A stretch of DNA of 64,000 bases from an uncultured Planktomarina sp. (GTDB lineage: Bacteria; Pseudomonadota; Alphaproteobacteria; Rhodobacterales; Rhodobacteraceae). Position numbers and translations under genes: made by a program. The stretch spans positions 62,001-126,000 of the forward strand of contig CAJJBP010000007.1 of assembly GCA_905182425.1 (NCBI GenBank), read 5' to 3'. Shown here piece after piece: positions 27,437-36,205 of this stretch. Positions within the stretch are counted from its first letter, which is position 1; every line of letters begins with the position of its first letter. The notes under the pieces are model-generated. The model saw nothing but the letters and a program-made list of their open reading frames with translations. It did no database searches and had not been told where the DNA came from.

Positions 27437-29884
27437 TTACGTTTTTACCCTTTCACTTTTCGGATCATACATTGGCTGCAAGGATACTTCAGATTTCACC
27501 CTTGTCCCCGCAATATCGATTTCATAGGTCGAGGATAGCAAATCCAAAACAGTTTCACCCTTGCATGGCACATAGCCGAGGCCTATCGCAGCCCCTAAAT
27601 GGTGGCCATAGCTTCCAGAAGACAGGTAACCCACGATTTTTCCATCCCGAAGGATCGTTTCATTATGGTACAAAAGTATTTCTGGGTCTGTTAGTTTGAA
27701 CTGCACCAAACGCATATCCAAACCAACTTCTTTTTTACGCAATACAGCATCTCGACCAATAAAATTTGGCTTATCTGTTTTAACAGCAAATCCAAGACCT
27801 GCTTCTAAAACGTGGTCTTCACATGTGATATCATGCCCAAAGTGCCGGAACCCCTTTTCAATCCGACACGAATCCATCATGTGCATCCCACAAAGTTTGG
27901 CATCCAAGCTCTGTCCTGCCTCCCAAAGTATTTCAAAAGCGTGACCAGCAATATCAGAGCCGACATAGATCTCCCAACCCAGCTCGCCCACATAGGTGAC
28001 GCGGTGTACTCGAGCTAGGCCCATTCCCAACTCAATTTTTTGTGCTGTTCCAAATGGGTTTATGTTGTTTGAGAAGTCATTAGGTGACACAAGCTCCAAA
28101 AGTTTTCGCGCATTTGGGCCCATAACAGCCAACACGCCCTCCCCTGCGGTGACATCTGTAATCACTACATTGAAATTGCCTTTATTTCGCATCATCCAAG
28201 TTTGATCAGCAAGGCGCGTTGCCGCCGGCGTTACAACCAAATATGCAATCTCAGAAAGGCGGGTAACAGTAACATCTGCCTCGATACCAGCGCGATTATT
28301 CAAGAACTGTGTATAGACAATTTTTCCAGCCGGCACGTCATATTGACCGCCACCAATATAGTTCATGAAAGCGCAAGCATCCGGCCCCTCGACACGAATT
28401 TTACCAAATGAGGACATGTCATAAATACCGATATTATTACGGACTGCCTTGTGCTCAGCTGCAACGTTATCAAAGAAATTTTGACGCTTCCAACTATATT
28501 CATATTCTGGCTTTTGACCTTTGTTGGCAAACCAGTTTGCCCGCTCCCAGCCTGACAACTCACCCATCACAGCACCCTGATCTAGGAGTTTTTGATGAAA
28601 CGGGGTCCTGCGAACGCCCCGAGCTGTTTTCTTTTGCAAATAAGGAAAATGGTCAGCATAAAGCAAACCCAGGGTTTCTTTTGACCTTTCAAATAAGTAT
28701 TGTTTGTTTCCCTGAAATGGCTCCATCCGGCTAATATCGACGTCACCCAAATCAAATGGCTTTTGACCATCTTCCATCCATTGTGCTAGCGCTTGACCAG
28801 CACCGCCTGCAGATTGAATACCAACTGAATTAAAGCCAGCCGCAACCCAGACATTATCCATCTCAGGTGCAAGACCCAAGTGATACGCATCATCAGGCGT
28901 GAAGCTTTCAGGACCATTGAAAAAAGTATGAATTCCAGCCTCACCAAGCATCGGAAAACGTTTTACTGCAGCCTCTAAGATCGGCTCAAAATGATCAAAA
29001 TCCTCTGGCAACTGGTCGAACTCAAAATCACTTGGAATGCCAGCCATTGCCCAAGGCTTGGAAACAGGTTCAAACGCTCCCAACAATATTTTTCCCGCAT
29101 CTTCTTTAAAATACGCACATTCATCTGGAACCCGCAGCACGGGCATTTGTGTGAGACCCTCAATCGCCTCTGTCACAATATAAAAGTGTTCACAGGCCTG
29201 CAGAGGTACATTTACTCCCAACATCCGCCCAACTTCATGACCCCACATTCCACCACAATTTATCACGTTTTCAGATTTAACTGTGCCACTTTCGCCCTGC
29301 TCATTTTCCCAATGAACTTCAGTAATCTTTCGCGCTTGGCGCGTCACACTAGTTGCCTTAGTGCGTTCAATAACCTGAGCCCCCATTTGACGCGCACCTT
29401 TGGCCAATGCCACTGCAATATTCGCAGGATCACCCTGCCCATCGAGAGGCAAATATACGCCACCAGTTACACCCTTAATATTAAGGTGTTCATATTTTGC
29501 TTTTACCTCAGAGGGACTGATTTCCTCAACTTCTACACCAAAGGCACGCGCCATCGCAGCTTGGCGAAAAATTTCTTCTTTGCGCTCTTCAGTCAAAGCC
29601 ACAGTAATTGAACCACAGCGCTTAAAACCTGTAGCTACACCTGTTTCAGCTTCGAGATTTCCATAAAGTTCTTGGCTGTATTTTGCTAATTTCGTCATAT
29701 TTGCTGTTGCACGTAGCTGTGCTATCAAGCCTGCCGCATGCCATGTCGTACCAGATGTCAGTTGCTTTCTCTCTAACAACACAACATCTTTCCACCCAAG
29801 TTTGGCTAGATGGTAAGCAACCGAACAACCGATGATGCCACCACCAATAATAACCGCACGTGCTTCGTTAGGAACCTGAGCCAT
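27437..29884 (-). CDS. FAD-dependent dehydrogenase fused to a GcvT domain (dimethylglycine/sarcosine dehydrogenase type), copy 1
   Basis: 815-residue two-domain enzyme. An N-terminal DAO-type FAD domain has the dinucleotide motif 'GGGIIGCSVAYHLA' (14-27) and the covalent-flavin histidine in 'SGTTWHAAG' (H49). A linker (FAO_M) leads to a C-terminal folate-binding GcvT/aminomethyltransferase domain (about 430-810, 'GLARVHRVTYVGELGWEIYV'-like). Such enzymes oxidatively remove N-methyl groups (dimethylglycine to sarcosine, sarcosine to glycine) and pass the methylene to tetrahydrofolate. The exact substrate cannot be fixed from sequence. It is last in a minus-strand array with a second such enzyme, a homocysteine methyltransferase and a regulator. 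Confidence 0.9.
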   Translation of the reverse strand: MAQVPNEARAVIIGGGIIGCSVAYHLAKLGWKDVVLLERKQLTSGTTWHAAGLIAQLRATANMTKLAKYSQELYGNLEAETGVATGFKRCGSITVALTEERKEEIFRQAAMARAFGVEVEEISPSEVKAKYEHLNIKGVTGGVYLPLDGQGDPANIAVALAKGARQMGAQVIERTKATSVTRQARKITEVHWENEQGESGTVKSENVINCGGMWGHEVGRMLGVNVPLQACEHFYIVTEAIEGLTQMPVLRVPDECAYFKEDAGKILLGAFEPVSKPWAMAGIPSDFEFDQLPEDFDHFEPILEAAVKRFPMLGEAGIHTFFNGPESFTPDDAYHLGLAPEMDNVWVAAGFNSVGIQSAGGAGQALAQWMEDGQKPFDLGDVDISRMEPFQGNKQYLFERSKETLGLLYADHFPYLQKKTARGVRRTPFHQKLLDQGAVMGELSGWERANWFANKGQKPEYEYSWKRQNFFDNVAAEHKAVRNNIGIYDMSSFGKIRVEGPDACAFMNYIGGGQYDVPAGKIVYTQFLNNRAGIEADVTVTRLSEIAYLVVTPAATRLADQTWMMRNKGNFNVVITDVTAGEGVLAVMGPNARKLLELVSPNDFSNNINPFGTAQKIELGMGLARVHRVTYVGELGWEIYVGSDIAGHAFEILWEAGQSLDAKLCGMHMMDSCRIEKGFRHFGHDITCEDHVLEAGLGFAVKTDKPNFIGRDAVLRKKEVGLDMRLVQFKLTDPEILLYHNETILRDGKIVGYLSSGSYGHHLGAAIGLGYVPCKGETVLDLLSSTYEIDIAGTRVKSEVSLQPMYDPKSERVKT

Positions 29885-29968
29885 TTGACCCTCCCTTTAT
29901 GTCTATAAATTGAAAGAAGGTCGCAGCGGCTTTCACTAGACCTATTTGTGTAGAGTGATCGCAGGGCA

Positions 29969-30424
29969 TTAAGGATACATCTCCGCATATTTTGCTTTGT
30001 AAACCGCAACCATTTCAGCCTCGCTTACCCCATCATCATAGGGCGGGGTTGAAAGGGCTTTAACCTGCGATATCCGAACAACCACAATTGCTTTGATACG
30101 GTGAAACAAATCTCCCCAAAGCACCGTCCATTTTGAAAAAATTCCATCAAAACCATCTGTTTCACGACGCAGAACAGATGTAAGACCGCGAATGCGCCAA
30201 CCTTTTCGAGTGAATGGGTCCACAAAATTAACCTCCACCTTGGGGCTATGGCCAATATTATTAATGGAACCAAGCGACCAAACTGCTCCAAAAGCAATCG
30301 TTCGCTCATCCAAAACCAAAAACGTGCCGTTAGGCGACACTGACGGCCTCCCACCTGGAGAAACTGAGGCGACAAACCCCAGTCTCACAGGTGAAATGCA
30401 GTCTATGGCCGATGTACTTAGCAT
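29969..30424 (-). CDS. Pyridoxamine 5'-phosphate oxidase-like flavin-binding protein
   Basis: 151-residue protein with a split-barrel FMN-binding fold. 'LGFVASVSPGGRPSVSPNGTFLVLDE' (residues about 15-40) is the characteristic N-terminal strand pattern, and 'NINNIGHSPKVEVNFVDP'-like sequence follows. It is too short and lacks the C-terminal motif for a true PdxH, so it is best called PNPOx-like. It is 4 nt downstream of the methyltransferase gene and upstream of an FAD/GcvT enzyme, placing it inside the demethylation operon; it may supply reduced flavin or be an accessory, which is inference. Confidence 0.75.
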   Translation of the reverse strand: MLSTSAIDCISPVRLGFVASVSPGGRPSVSPNGTFLVLDERTIAFGAVWSLGSINNIGHSPKVEVNFVDPFTRKGWRIRGLTSVLRRETDGFDGIFSKWTVLWGDLFHRIKAIVVVRISQVKALSTPPYDDGVSEAEMVAVYKAKYAEMYP

Positions 30425-30428
30425 TACA

Positions 30429-31295
30429 CTAAACTCCGAAGTGCTTTGCCATCATAGCAATATGCTTCGGCCCAACTTCGCAACACCCACCAATAGCCGA
30501 TGCGCCCATTTCAGCCCATGTTTTAGCAAAATTCAAATATTGCTCAGGGCCAAGATCAGTGCGGGATTTCAAAAGATCCACTGTCGCATGAATGCTGTTA
30601 AAATCTGAATGAATCCCAGTGAAACCATTCGCGTAAGCACCCAAGTTAAAACCGCTCCCAGCCAAGACCGGCAAGCCTTGTGAGACTGCTTCTGGTACGG
30701 AACAATTTATCAAAACAGTCGCAGGTTGGAACTCTTCCAACATTAAAATTGCACCCGACAAAGGCTCACCTGAGCGCAACTTTGTACCATCACTGTCATC
30801 AACAGAAAGAGACACCCAAACCGGCTTGCCAGTGACGCCTGCACCCATGAGTCCACCACGAGCTTGATCAATCGATGACATCGTCTCTAGAATATGAAAA
30901 TCGACATATTCCGCGTGAAGCCGAGCGATATCAGCATAAACCTCAGCTGCTTGCTCAGCTGGTGGTGCTTTATCTGGCTGATATGAAAATCCTTGAGGCC
31001 CCAAAGAACCCGCTACTTGACCCGAACCATGTGCATCACGCGCAGCTAAAGCCATTTCACAAGCAGATCGAGTCATTGGGACAAGTTGTTCTATCAAACC
31101 CTTGCTCATCAACCGGTCTGGTAAAATAGAATATGTATTTGTTGTAGCTATTTCAGCGCCAGCGGTAAAATATTCATCATGAATTGCACGCACACTTGCG
31201 GGGAAATCTAATAAAGCCTGCATCGACCAAAGGTCTGTAGCTTTACCTGCACGTTTGACCAATTCCTGGCCCATCCCTCCATCAAGTATTATCAT
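30429..31295 (-). CDS. Homocysteine S-methyltransferase family protein (betaine-homocysteine methyltransferase type)
   Basis: 288-residue zinc methyltransferase of the S-methyl_trans/BHMT family. Zinc ligands are C198 in 'INCSVPEA' and the pair C271-C272 in 'IGGCCEVGP'. The N-terminus 'ILDGGMGQEL' and 'TTNTYS' are family-typical. BHMT-like enzymes move a methyl group from betaine (or S-methylmethionine) to homocysteine to give methionine. Its neighbours, two demethylating dehydrogenases, support a role in the first step of betaine demethylation, producing dimethylglycine. It is separated from the upstream FAD/GcvT enzyme by 93 nt and lies 4 nt before the PNPOx-like gene. Confidence 0.85.
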   Translation of the reverse strand: MIILDGGMGQELVKRAGKATDLWSMQALLDFPASVRAIHDEYFTAGAEIATTNTYSILPDRLMSKGLIEQLVPMTRSACEMALAARDAHGSGQVAGSLGPQGFSYQPDKAPPAEQAAEVYADIARLHAEYVDFHILETMSSIDQARGGLMGAGVTGKPVWVSLSVDDSDGTKLRSGEPLSGAILMLEEFQPATVLINCSVPEAVSQGLPVLAGSGFNLGAYANGFTGIHSDFNSIHATVDLLKSRTDLGPEQYLNFAKTWAEMGASAIGGCCEVGPKHIAMMAKHFGV

Positions 31296-31388
31296 CTAAA
31301 ATCTTTCTTCTGGCTAAAAGCACTCTGGGGTTTAGAGCAACGCCCCAAGATCTGAAAAAGAAGGCGGGTATCTGCACCTTCACAATGA

Positions 31389-33836
31389 TTAGGATCGTAG
31401 GCGCTCATTTTTTGGGTCCCATAAGGGTTGATCTGCTTGCACAACAGCCTTGCAACGCTGGCCAAAGATTTCAACTTCAACCTCTGTTCCTTCAACTGCA
31501 AGATCAGTGCGCAAAATACCCAAAGCGATAGATTTCCCAACACGATAGCCGAAACCACCTGAAGTTGTTTCACCCACAACATCTCCATTGTACAAAATTG
31601 TAGACATATAAGGAGCATCCATTTCAGTAGCATCTAAAGTCAATGTCACAAAAACTTTGCTACTGCCCTGCTGTTTTTCATTTTGTAAAGCAGTTTTGCC
31701 TGGAAAATCTTGCTGTTTATCAAGCTTCACAAATCGAGCCAAACCACCCTCGAACAGGCTGTAATCTGTGGATAGATCACCCTTCCATGCACGGTACCCT
31801 TTTTCAAGACGCAGGCTATTTAAAGCGTACATCCCAAAAGGTTTTGCCCCAGCTGAGATTACTGCATCGTACAAAGCCGGGATATTTTTATTGATCGCAT
31901 GGATTTCCCAACCCAACTCACCCGCAAACGAAACCCGCAGCAAAGTTACACTTTGACCTGCAACAGTGGCGGGTTGATGCGTTAGCCAACTAGTGGAAAG
32001 ATCAGCGTCTGTTCCCATTTTTGTCAACACGTCACGCGCTGTCGGACCCGTTACAATCAGTGTTGAAATTTCTGTAGTATGATCCGTAAGAGTGAGACCT
32101 ACAGGGATCGAGTTTTTCAGAAGCTCAAAATCGTGCCACTGCGCAGATGCAGCTGTGATCAAGGTAAACTCATCATCGCTGCTGCGTATCAAAGACATCT
32201 CAGTCACAATTCGACCGCGTTGATCTGAGAAATACGCCAAGTTCATCCGGCCAACCTTGGGTAAGCCACCCGTGATGCGCCCACGCAAATATTCTGCAGC
32301 ACCCCTACCTGAAAGGTTGAACCGGCTAAAGCCCGGAAGGTCGAGCACACCGCAATTGTCGCGAACGTTTTCAGCTTCTTCTTTGATCCGAACTGTCCAG
32401 GGACCTTCTCGGTTCCAAGTGTGTGTGGCACCCTCTGATATATCATCGCCATCTTTTGCAAACCAATTGGCCCGCTCCCAACCATTATACGATCCCATAA
32501 CACCACCCATAGCATGCACTATATCATGCGCAGGAGACAGCTTTTTGTTGCGCCCAGCAGGCCATTCGTGATGCGGGAAGTGCATGGCATATTCATGGCC
32601 ATAAACTTCCAACGCTTTTCGGTTACAGTAATCTTGATCAGTATAATCAGTGAAACGACGTGGGTCGACAGCCCACATATCCCACTCAGTTTCACCTTCC
32701 ATAATCCATTCCGCAAGCACTTTGCCCGCACCACCACCTTGCGTGATACCAAAGGTAAAGACGCATCCTTCATAGGCGTTTTTAACACCCGGCATTGGAC
32801 CGACCAAGGGCAGACCATCGGGTGCATATGGGATCGGACCATTGATAACCCGGCCAACACCTTGCGAACCCAAAATAGGCACTCGCGCCATGGCGTCTTC
32901 AATGTACCACTCCAAACGCTCCAAGTCATCGGGGTATAACTGAAAGCTGAAGTCATCTGGCATTGGGTCTTCTGGAGTAGCCCAATGCGCCTTACAATTA
33001 CGCTCATATGGCCCAAGGTTCAGACCATTTTTATCTTGGCGCAGATAGTAGGATGAATCCACGTCACGCAGCAGAGGAACTTTTCGCCCATTAGTCTCAG
33101 TCCATTCTTTCAGCTCAGGAATTTCTTCAGTTAAGAAATACTGGTGGCTCATGACCGTCATAGGTACGGTGCGGCCTCCGTATGGTTTAAACCATTCACC
33201 AACTCGTTGTGCATAATAGCCTGCACAATTCACAACTTTTTCGCAGCGTATGTCGCCATCATCGGTGTGAACAAGCCATTCATCTCCAACCTGAGTAACA
33301 CCAGTCGCCGGGCAGAAGCGTTGTATTTTAGCCCCCATCTCACGGGCGCCTTTAGCCAACGCTTGTGTCAACTGCGAAGGATCAATATCGCCATCATCTG
33401 GATCCCAAAGACCTCCGGCGAGATCGTGCGTTTCCATAAAAGGATAAGCATTTGTCATGTCAGACACCGACATCATTTCGATGCTCAAGCCTTGATAGCG
33501 GCCCATTGTGCGGGCGCGCTCAAATTCTTGCATGCGATTTTTATCATGCGCCAAACGGATCGACCCCGTTACATGGTAATTCATTGGATAATCCACTTCA
33601 TCCGCCAAGCCTGCATATAGCCCAAGTGAATAACGCTGCATGTTCATGATAGCCCAGCTTGTGCTGAAGGACGGGCAATTGCCTGCGGCATGCCAAGTTG
33701 AACCTGCAGTCAGCTCATTCTTTTCAAGCAATACACAATCAGCCCAACCAGCTTTGGCCAGGTGGTAAAGAGTGGAAACGCCAACAACGCCGCCCCCTAT
33801 AATGACAACACGTGCTGTGGTTGGAATTTCGCTCAT
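31389..33836 (-). CDS. FAD-dependent dehydrogenase fused to a GcvT domain (dimethylglycine/sarcosine dehydrogenase type), copy 2
   Basis: 815-residue paralogue of the enzyme at 27.4-29.9 kb, equal in length but clearly diverged. The FAD domain has 'GGGVVGVSTLYHLA' (14-27) and the covalent-FAD histidine H49 in 'AGSTWHAAG'. The C-terminal GcvT domain follows after 'GWERANWFAKDG'. The residue pattern around the active site differs from copy 1 ('NCPSFSTSWAIMN' versus 'LIAQLRATANMT'), so the two probably act on different N-methyl amines in sequence. It follows the LysE gene by 11 nt and is part of the same minus-strand array. Confidence 0.9.
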   Translation of the reverse strand: MSEIPTTARVVIIGGGVVGVSTLYHLAKAGWADCVLLEKNELTAGSTWHAAGNCPSFSTSWAIMNMQRYSLGLYAGLADEVDYPMNYHVTGSIRLAHDKNRMQEFERARTMGRYQGLSIEMMSVSDMTNAYPFMETHDLAGGLWDPDDGDIDPSQLTQALAKGAREMGAKIQRFCPATGVTQVGDEWLVHTDDGDIRCEKVVNCAGYYAQRVGEWFKPYGGRTVPMTVMSHQYFLTEEIPELKEWTETNGRKVPLLRDVDSSYYLRQDKNGLNLGPYERNCKAHWATPEDPMPDDFSFQLYPDDLERLEWYIEDAMARVPILGSQGVGRVINGPIPYAPDGLPLVGPMPGVKNAYEGCVFTFGITQGGGAGKVLAEWIMEGETEWDMWAVDPRRFTDYTDQDYCNRKALEVYGHEYAMHFPHHEWPAGRNKKLSPAHDIVHAMGGVMGSYNGWERANWFAKDGDDISEGATHTWNREGPWTVRIKEEAENVRDNCGVLDLPGFSRFNLSGRGAAEYLRGRITGGLPKVGRMNLAYFSDQRGRIVTEMSLIRSSDDEFTLITAASAQWHDFELLKNSIPVGLTLTDHTTEISTLIVTGPTARDVLTKMGTDADLSTSWLTHQPATVAGQSVTLLRVSFAGELGWEIHAINKNIPALYDAVISAGAKPFGMYALNSLRLEKGYRAWKGDLSTDYSLFEGGLARFVKLDKQQDFPGKTALQNEKQQGSSKVFVTLTLDATEMDAPYMSTILYNGDVVGETTSGGFGYRVGKSIALGILRTDLAVEGTEVEVEIFGQRCKAVVQADQPLWDPKNERLRS

Positions 33837-33847
33837 CGTGGTCCCCC

Positions 33848-34474
33848 TCAGTCGATGATAAGACGCGCAGCTAGCCCGCCAAAAAGAATTGCAGTTAGTT
33901 TGTTCAGGATCTTTACCCGTTCACGCAAGGCAAATGCAAAATAGCCTAATACAGCGCCTAAGCACATGACAAAAAAGAGTCCGTATAACAAAAAAATAGT
34001 ACCCAAAAATAAAATTTGGAGCCAGATCGGACCAATTTCTGGGTCGGTGAACTGTGGTATAAAAGCAAAGATGAACAGGGCCGTTTTAGGGTTCAAAACA
34101 TTTGTAACAAACCCCCTTTTCATTGCGCGCATTGCACCCGAGGCTACCCTTCCAGGGGCCAATCTGCCATCGCTGCGCCACGCCTGAATTGCCACCCAGG
34201 CGAGGTAAATAGCCCCGACCCATCCAATTGCATCGTATGCTGTAGGATAGACCAGTAATGCAGCTGAAACTCCTGCTGCTGCAGCAAGGACATGAACCAA
34301 AACACCCAAGTTAACGCCAATGCCTGCCGCTATTCCAGTACAAGGTCCACCCACAACTCCACTTCCGGAAACAAAGATAAAGTCAGCTCCAGGCGTGATT
34401 ATTAAAAGATATGCCGCCAAGACAAAAGTAATTAGCAGCGTTTTGTCAAACCCTAAAATAATATCCCAAATCAT
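33848..34474 (-). CDS. LysE-family exporter, copy 1
   Basis: 208-residue membrane protein of the LysE/RhtB amino-acid exporter family, started at ATG 34474, which overlaps the stop of the upstream LysE gene in ATGA (a longer frame would only add residues read from inside that gene). Six helices; the family opening 'LLIITPGADFIFVSGSGVVGG' carries the 'PGPD'-like turn as PGAD, followed by 'GIAAGIGVNLGVLVHVLAAAAG'. The substrate is unknown; context suggests export of amino acids such as glycine, methionine or their methylated relatives. Followed 11 nt later by an FAD/GcvT dehydrogenase gene. Confidence 0.88.
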   Translation of the reverse strand: MIWDIILGFDKTLLITFVLAAYLLIITPGADFIFVSGSGVVGGPCTGIAAGIGVNLGVLVHVLAAAAGVSAALLVYPTAYDAIGWVGAIYLAWVAIQAWRSDGRLAPGRVASGAMRAMKRGFVTNVLNPKTALFIFAFIPQFTDPEIGPIWLQILFLGTIFLLYGLFFVMCLGAVLGYFAFALRERVKILNKLTAILFGGLAARLIID

Positions 34475-35094
34475 ACTGCCACCCCAGTCTGAAGTGCTGA
34501 GAAGCCAAGAATCACACCGTAAAAAACAAAACAAACCGCCAATCCTCGGCGCATTGATACGTTTAGAATACGGGCCATTGCAGTCTTACCTAGTGCAGCG
34601 CCAAGGCTGGTATAGCCTGTATAGGATATCGCAGTGATACATAGCGCTGTGGGTAATATATAGAACATTTGATCCCAAATTGGGATGTCAGGTTGAACAA
34701 ATTGGGTGAAGGCTGCTAGGTAACAAGCCAAAGACTTCGCATTGATCGTCGCAATTGCGAGTGCCTTGCCATAAATTGAACCAATTCTAACATTTTCCTT
34801 TGGAGCAACGGTCGCATTCATCCATCCGCGAACCCCTAAAAATATTAAGAAAACTGCACCTAAAATTTTAGCCACAGAAAACGCGGCGGTTGAGGCTGCG
34901 AGCAATGCGGTTATGCCAAAGGCAGACAAAAGTAAAAATACCAGTGCTTGGGTCAGGATAGCCAAAACAGCCCACATGCCACGTCGTATTCCAAAGATCA
35001 CACCGTTGCTAATACAGTTTACCGCGTTTGGCCCAGGCGTGATCACACTAATTGACCAAAAGCTTGCGAATATTAACCAGGCTGAAAGGGTCAT
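34471..35094 (-). CDS. LysE-family exporter, copy 2
   Basis: 207-residue LysE/RhtB-type transporter from ATG 35094 (TAATG overlap with the stop of the upstream regulator). It keeps the canonical 'ITPGPNAVNCISNGVIFG' motif (residues about 19-36) and about six hydrophobic helices. It is distinct from the neighbouring copy, with which it overlaps by 4 nt, so both are probably made from one message and may form a pair or serve different substrates. Control by the adjacent XRE-cupin regulator is the common arrangement for such exporters. Confidence 0.9.
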   Translation of the reverse strand: MTLSAWLIFASFWSISVITPGPNAVNCISNGVIFGIRRGMWAVLAILTQALVFLLLSAFGITALLAASTAAFSVAKILGAVFLIFLGVRGWMNATVAPKENVRIGSIYGKALAIATINAKSLACYLAAFTQFVQPDIPIWDQMFYILPTALCITAISYTGYTSLGAALGKTAMARILNVSMRRGLAVCFVFYGVILGFSALQTGVAV

Positions 35095-35663
35095 TAATAC
35101 ACCGGTGGGGCGATAACCCAAATAACAGTACACGGTTTATTCGAAGCGTTTTCCCAACAAAACAGCTCACCCTTGATTCGAAAACTATCTCCAGAATTTA
35201 GGAAGTATTTTTTTTCACCAATCCATAAATTTAATTTTCCAGTCAGAATATAGCCGACCTCTTGGGTGGGTCTGGAGACTGGTGGATCAAGTTTTGCACC
35301 TGGCTCAAACGTCGAATACAGCATTTCAAAATCATCAGTCAAATCTGGTGAAATTAGCTCTTCAACTAGGCCCGCCTCACGACTGCCGATTGGCCTCCGA
35401 GCGTTTTTACGTACGACGTATCCCGCTTCCCCAACCGGAGCGGCGCTCGCACCGAACAATGAAGAAACTGAGACATCAAGCGCTTTGGCCATATCGCGTA
35501 TATCGTTAATGCCCGGTTCTGATTTATCGCGCTCAACTTGGCTGAGCCAACCAACCGAGCGGCTCAACATACCTGCCAAACCGACCAAGGTCAGGCCACG
35601 TGCTTTTCGCAGGGCTCTAATATCCGCCCCTATAGTACGGTTGGTGAGAGAACCTTGAATCAT
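35094..35663 (-). CDS. XRE-family regulator with cupin sensor domain
   Basis: 189-residue one-component regulator. An N-terminal helix-turn-helix of the lambda-repressor type (about residues 12-67, 'IRALRKARGLTLVGLAGMLS' and 'VGWLSQVERDKSEPGINDI') is followed by a C-terminal cupin (about 110-185, 'EVGYILTGKLNLWIGEKKY'), the ligand-sensing part. Such proteins often control amino-acid or polyamine export and catabolism genes. It heads the minus-strand array to 27.4 kb and abuts the LysE genes, which it probably controls along with itself. Nested inverted repeats just upstream are candidate operators. Confidence 0.9.
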   Translation of the reverse strand: MIQGSLTNRTIGADIRALRKARGLTLVGLAGMLSRSVGWLSQVERDKSEPGINDIRDMAKALDVSVSSLFGASAAPVGEAGYVVRKNARRPIGSREAGLVEELISPDLTDDFEMLYSTFEPGAKLDPPVSRPTQEVGYILTGKLNLWIGEKKYFLNSGDSFRIKGELFCWENASNKPCTVIWVIAPPVY

Positions 35664-35704
35664 CTTAGTGAAATTATTTCCATTTTTTTCACGGTTGCAC
35701 TAAG
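35664..35704. promoter_or_regulatory. Candidate operator of the XRE-cupin gene: nested inverted repeats
   Basis: CTTAGTG (35664-35670) and CACTAAG (35698-35704) form a perfect 7-bp inverted repeat, and GTGAAA (35668-35673) and TTTCAC (35687-35692) form a second one nested inside. The inner edge abuts the start codon of the regulator. The placement fits autoregulation, but no site has been tested. Confidence 0.4.
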
Positions 35705-35741
35705 TGATGAAAAAAATCAAGAAAATTTCATATGTGGGCCA

Positions 35742-36194
35742 CTAAGAAAAAACCTTAGCCAGAATAATTTCAAGTTCCGCTGCGTCTTGTTCCGTAAATG
35801 CGTTGGGCTGGTCGCTATCTATATCCAATACAGCAATCAACGCGCCAGCCTTATCCCAGACGGGCAAAACCAGCTCAGACATAGTTGAACTTGCGCAAGC
35901 GATATGCCCCTCAAACGCCTCAACATCCGCAACCAATTGAGTTTTGCCAAGACGGGCCGCCGCACCGCATACGCCTCTTTCAAATGGTATTTTTAAACAA
36001 CCATGACTTCCTTGGTATGGTCCAATCTTCAACATGCCCGGACTTGTTACACGGTAGAAACCAGTCCAGTCGAAACGATGGTCACTATGATAAAGCTCAC
36101 AAACCACCGTAGCCATAAGTGAAACAACATCTTCCTCACCCTCAGTCAGGCTAGAAATGGTTTTCCTGAGGTGCGCATAATAAACTTTATTCAC
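35742..36194 (-). CDS. msrC: Free methionine-(R)-sulfoxide reductase (GAF-domain MsrC)
   Basis: 150-residue GAF-fold enzyme that reduces free methionine-R-sulfoxide using thioredoxin. The three redox cysteines are C66, C76 and C100, in 'GSHGCLKIPFERGVCG' and 'GHIACASST', matching the fRMsr arrangement. 'YQGSHGCLKIPF' and 'ELVLPVWD' are the other family motifs. Normal length. It is 11 nt downstream of the thiolase gene, with the XRE-cupin gene next after a 78-nt gap. The likely role is oxidative damage repair. Confidence 0.93.
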   Translation of the reverse strand: MNKVYYAHLRKTISSLTEGEEDVVSLMATVVCELYHSDHRFDWTGFYRVTSPGMLKIGPYQGSHGCLKIPFERGVCGAAARLGKTQLVADVEAFEGHIACASSTMSELVLPVWDKAGALIAVLDIDSDQPNAFTEQDAAELEIILAKVFS

Positions 36195-36205
36195 CGGACT
36201 GCCCC

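Noticed and set aside
28991-29611. A 206-residue frame antisense to the first FAD/GcvT gene
   Set aside because: The sequence looks like random translation with no domains, and the opposite strand carries a well-defined enzyme.
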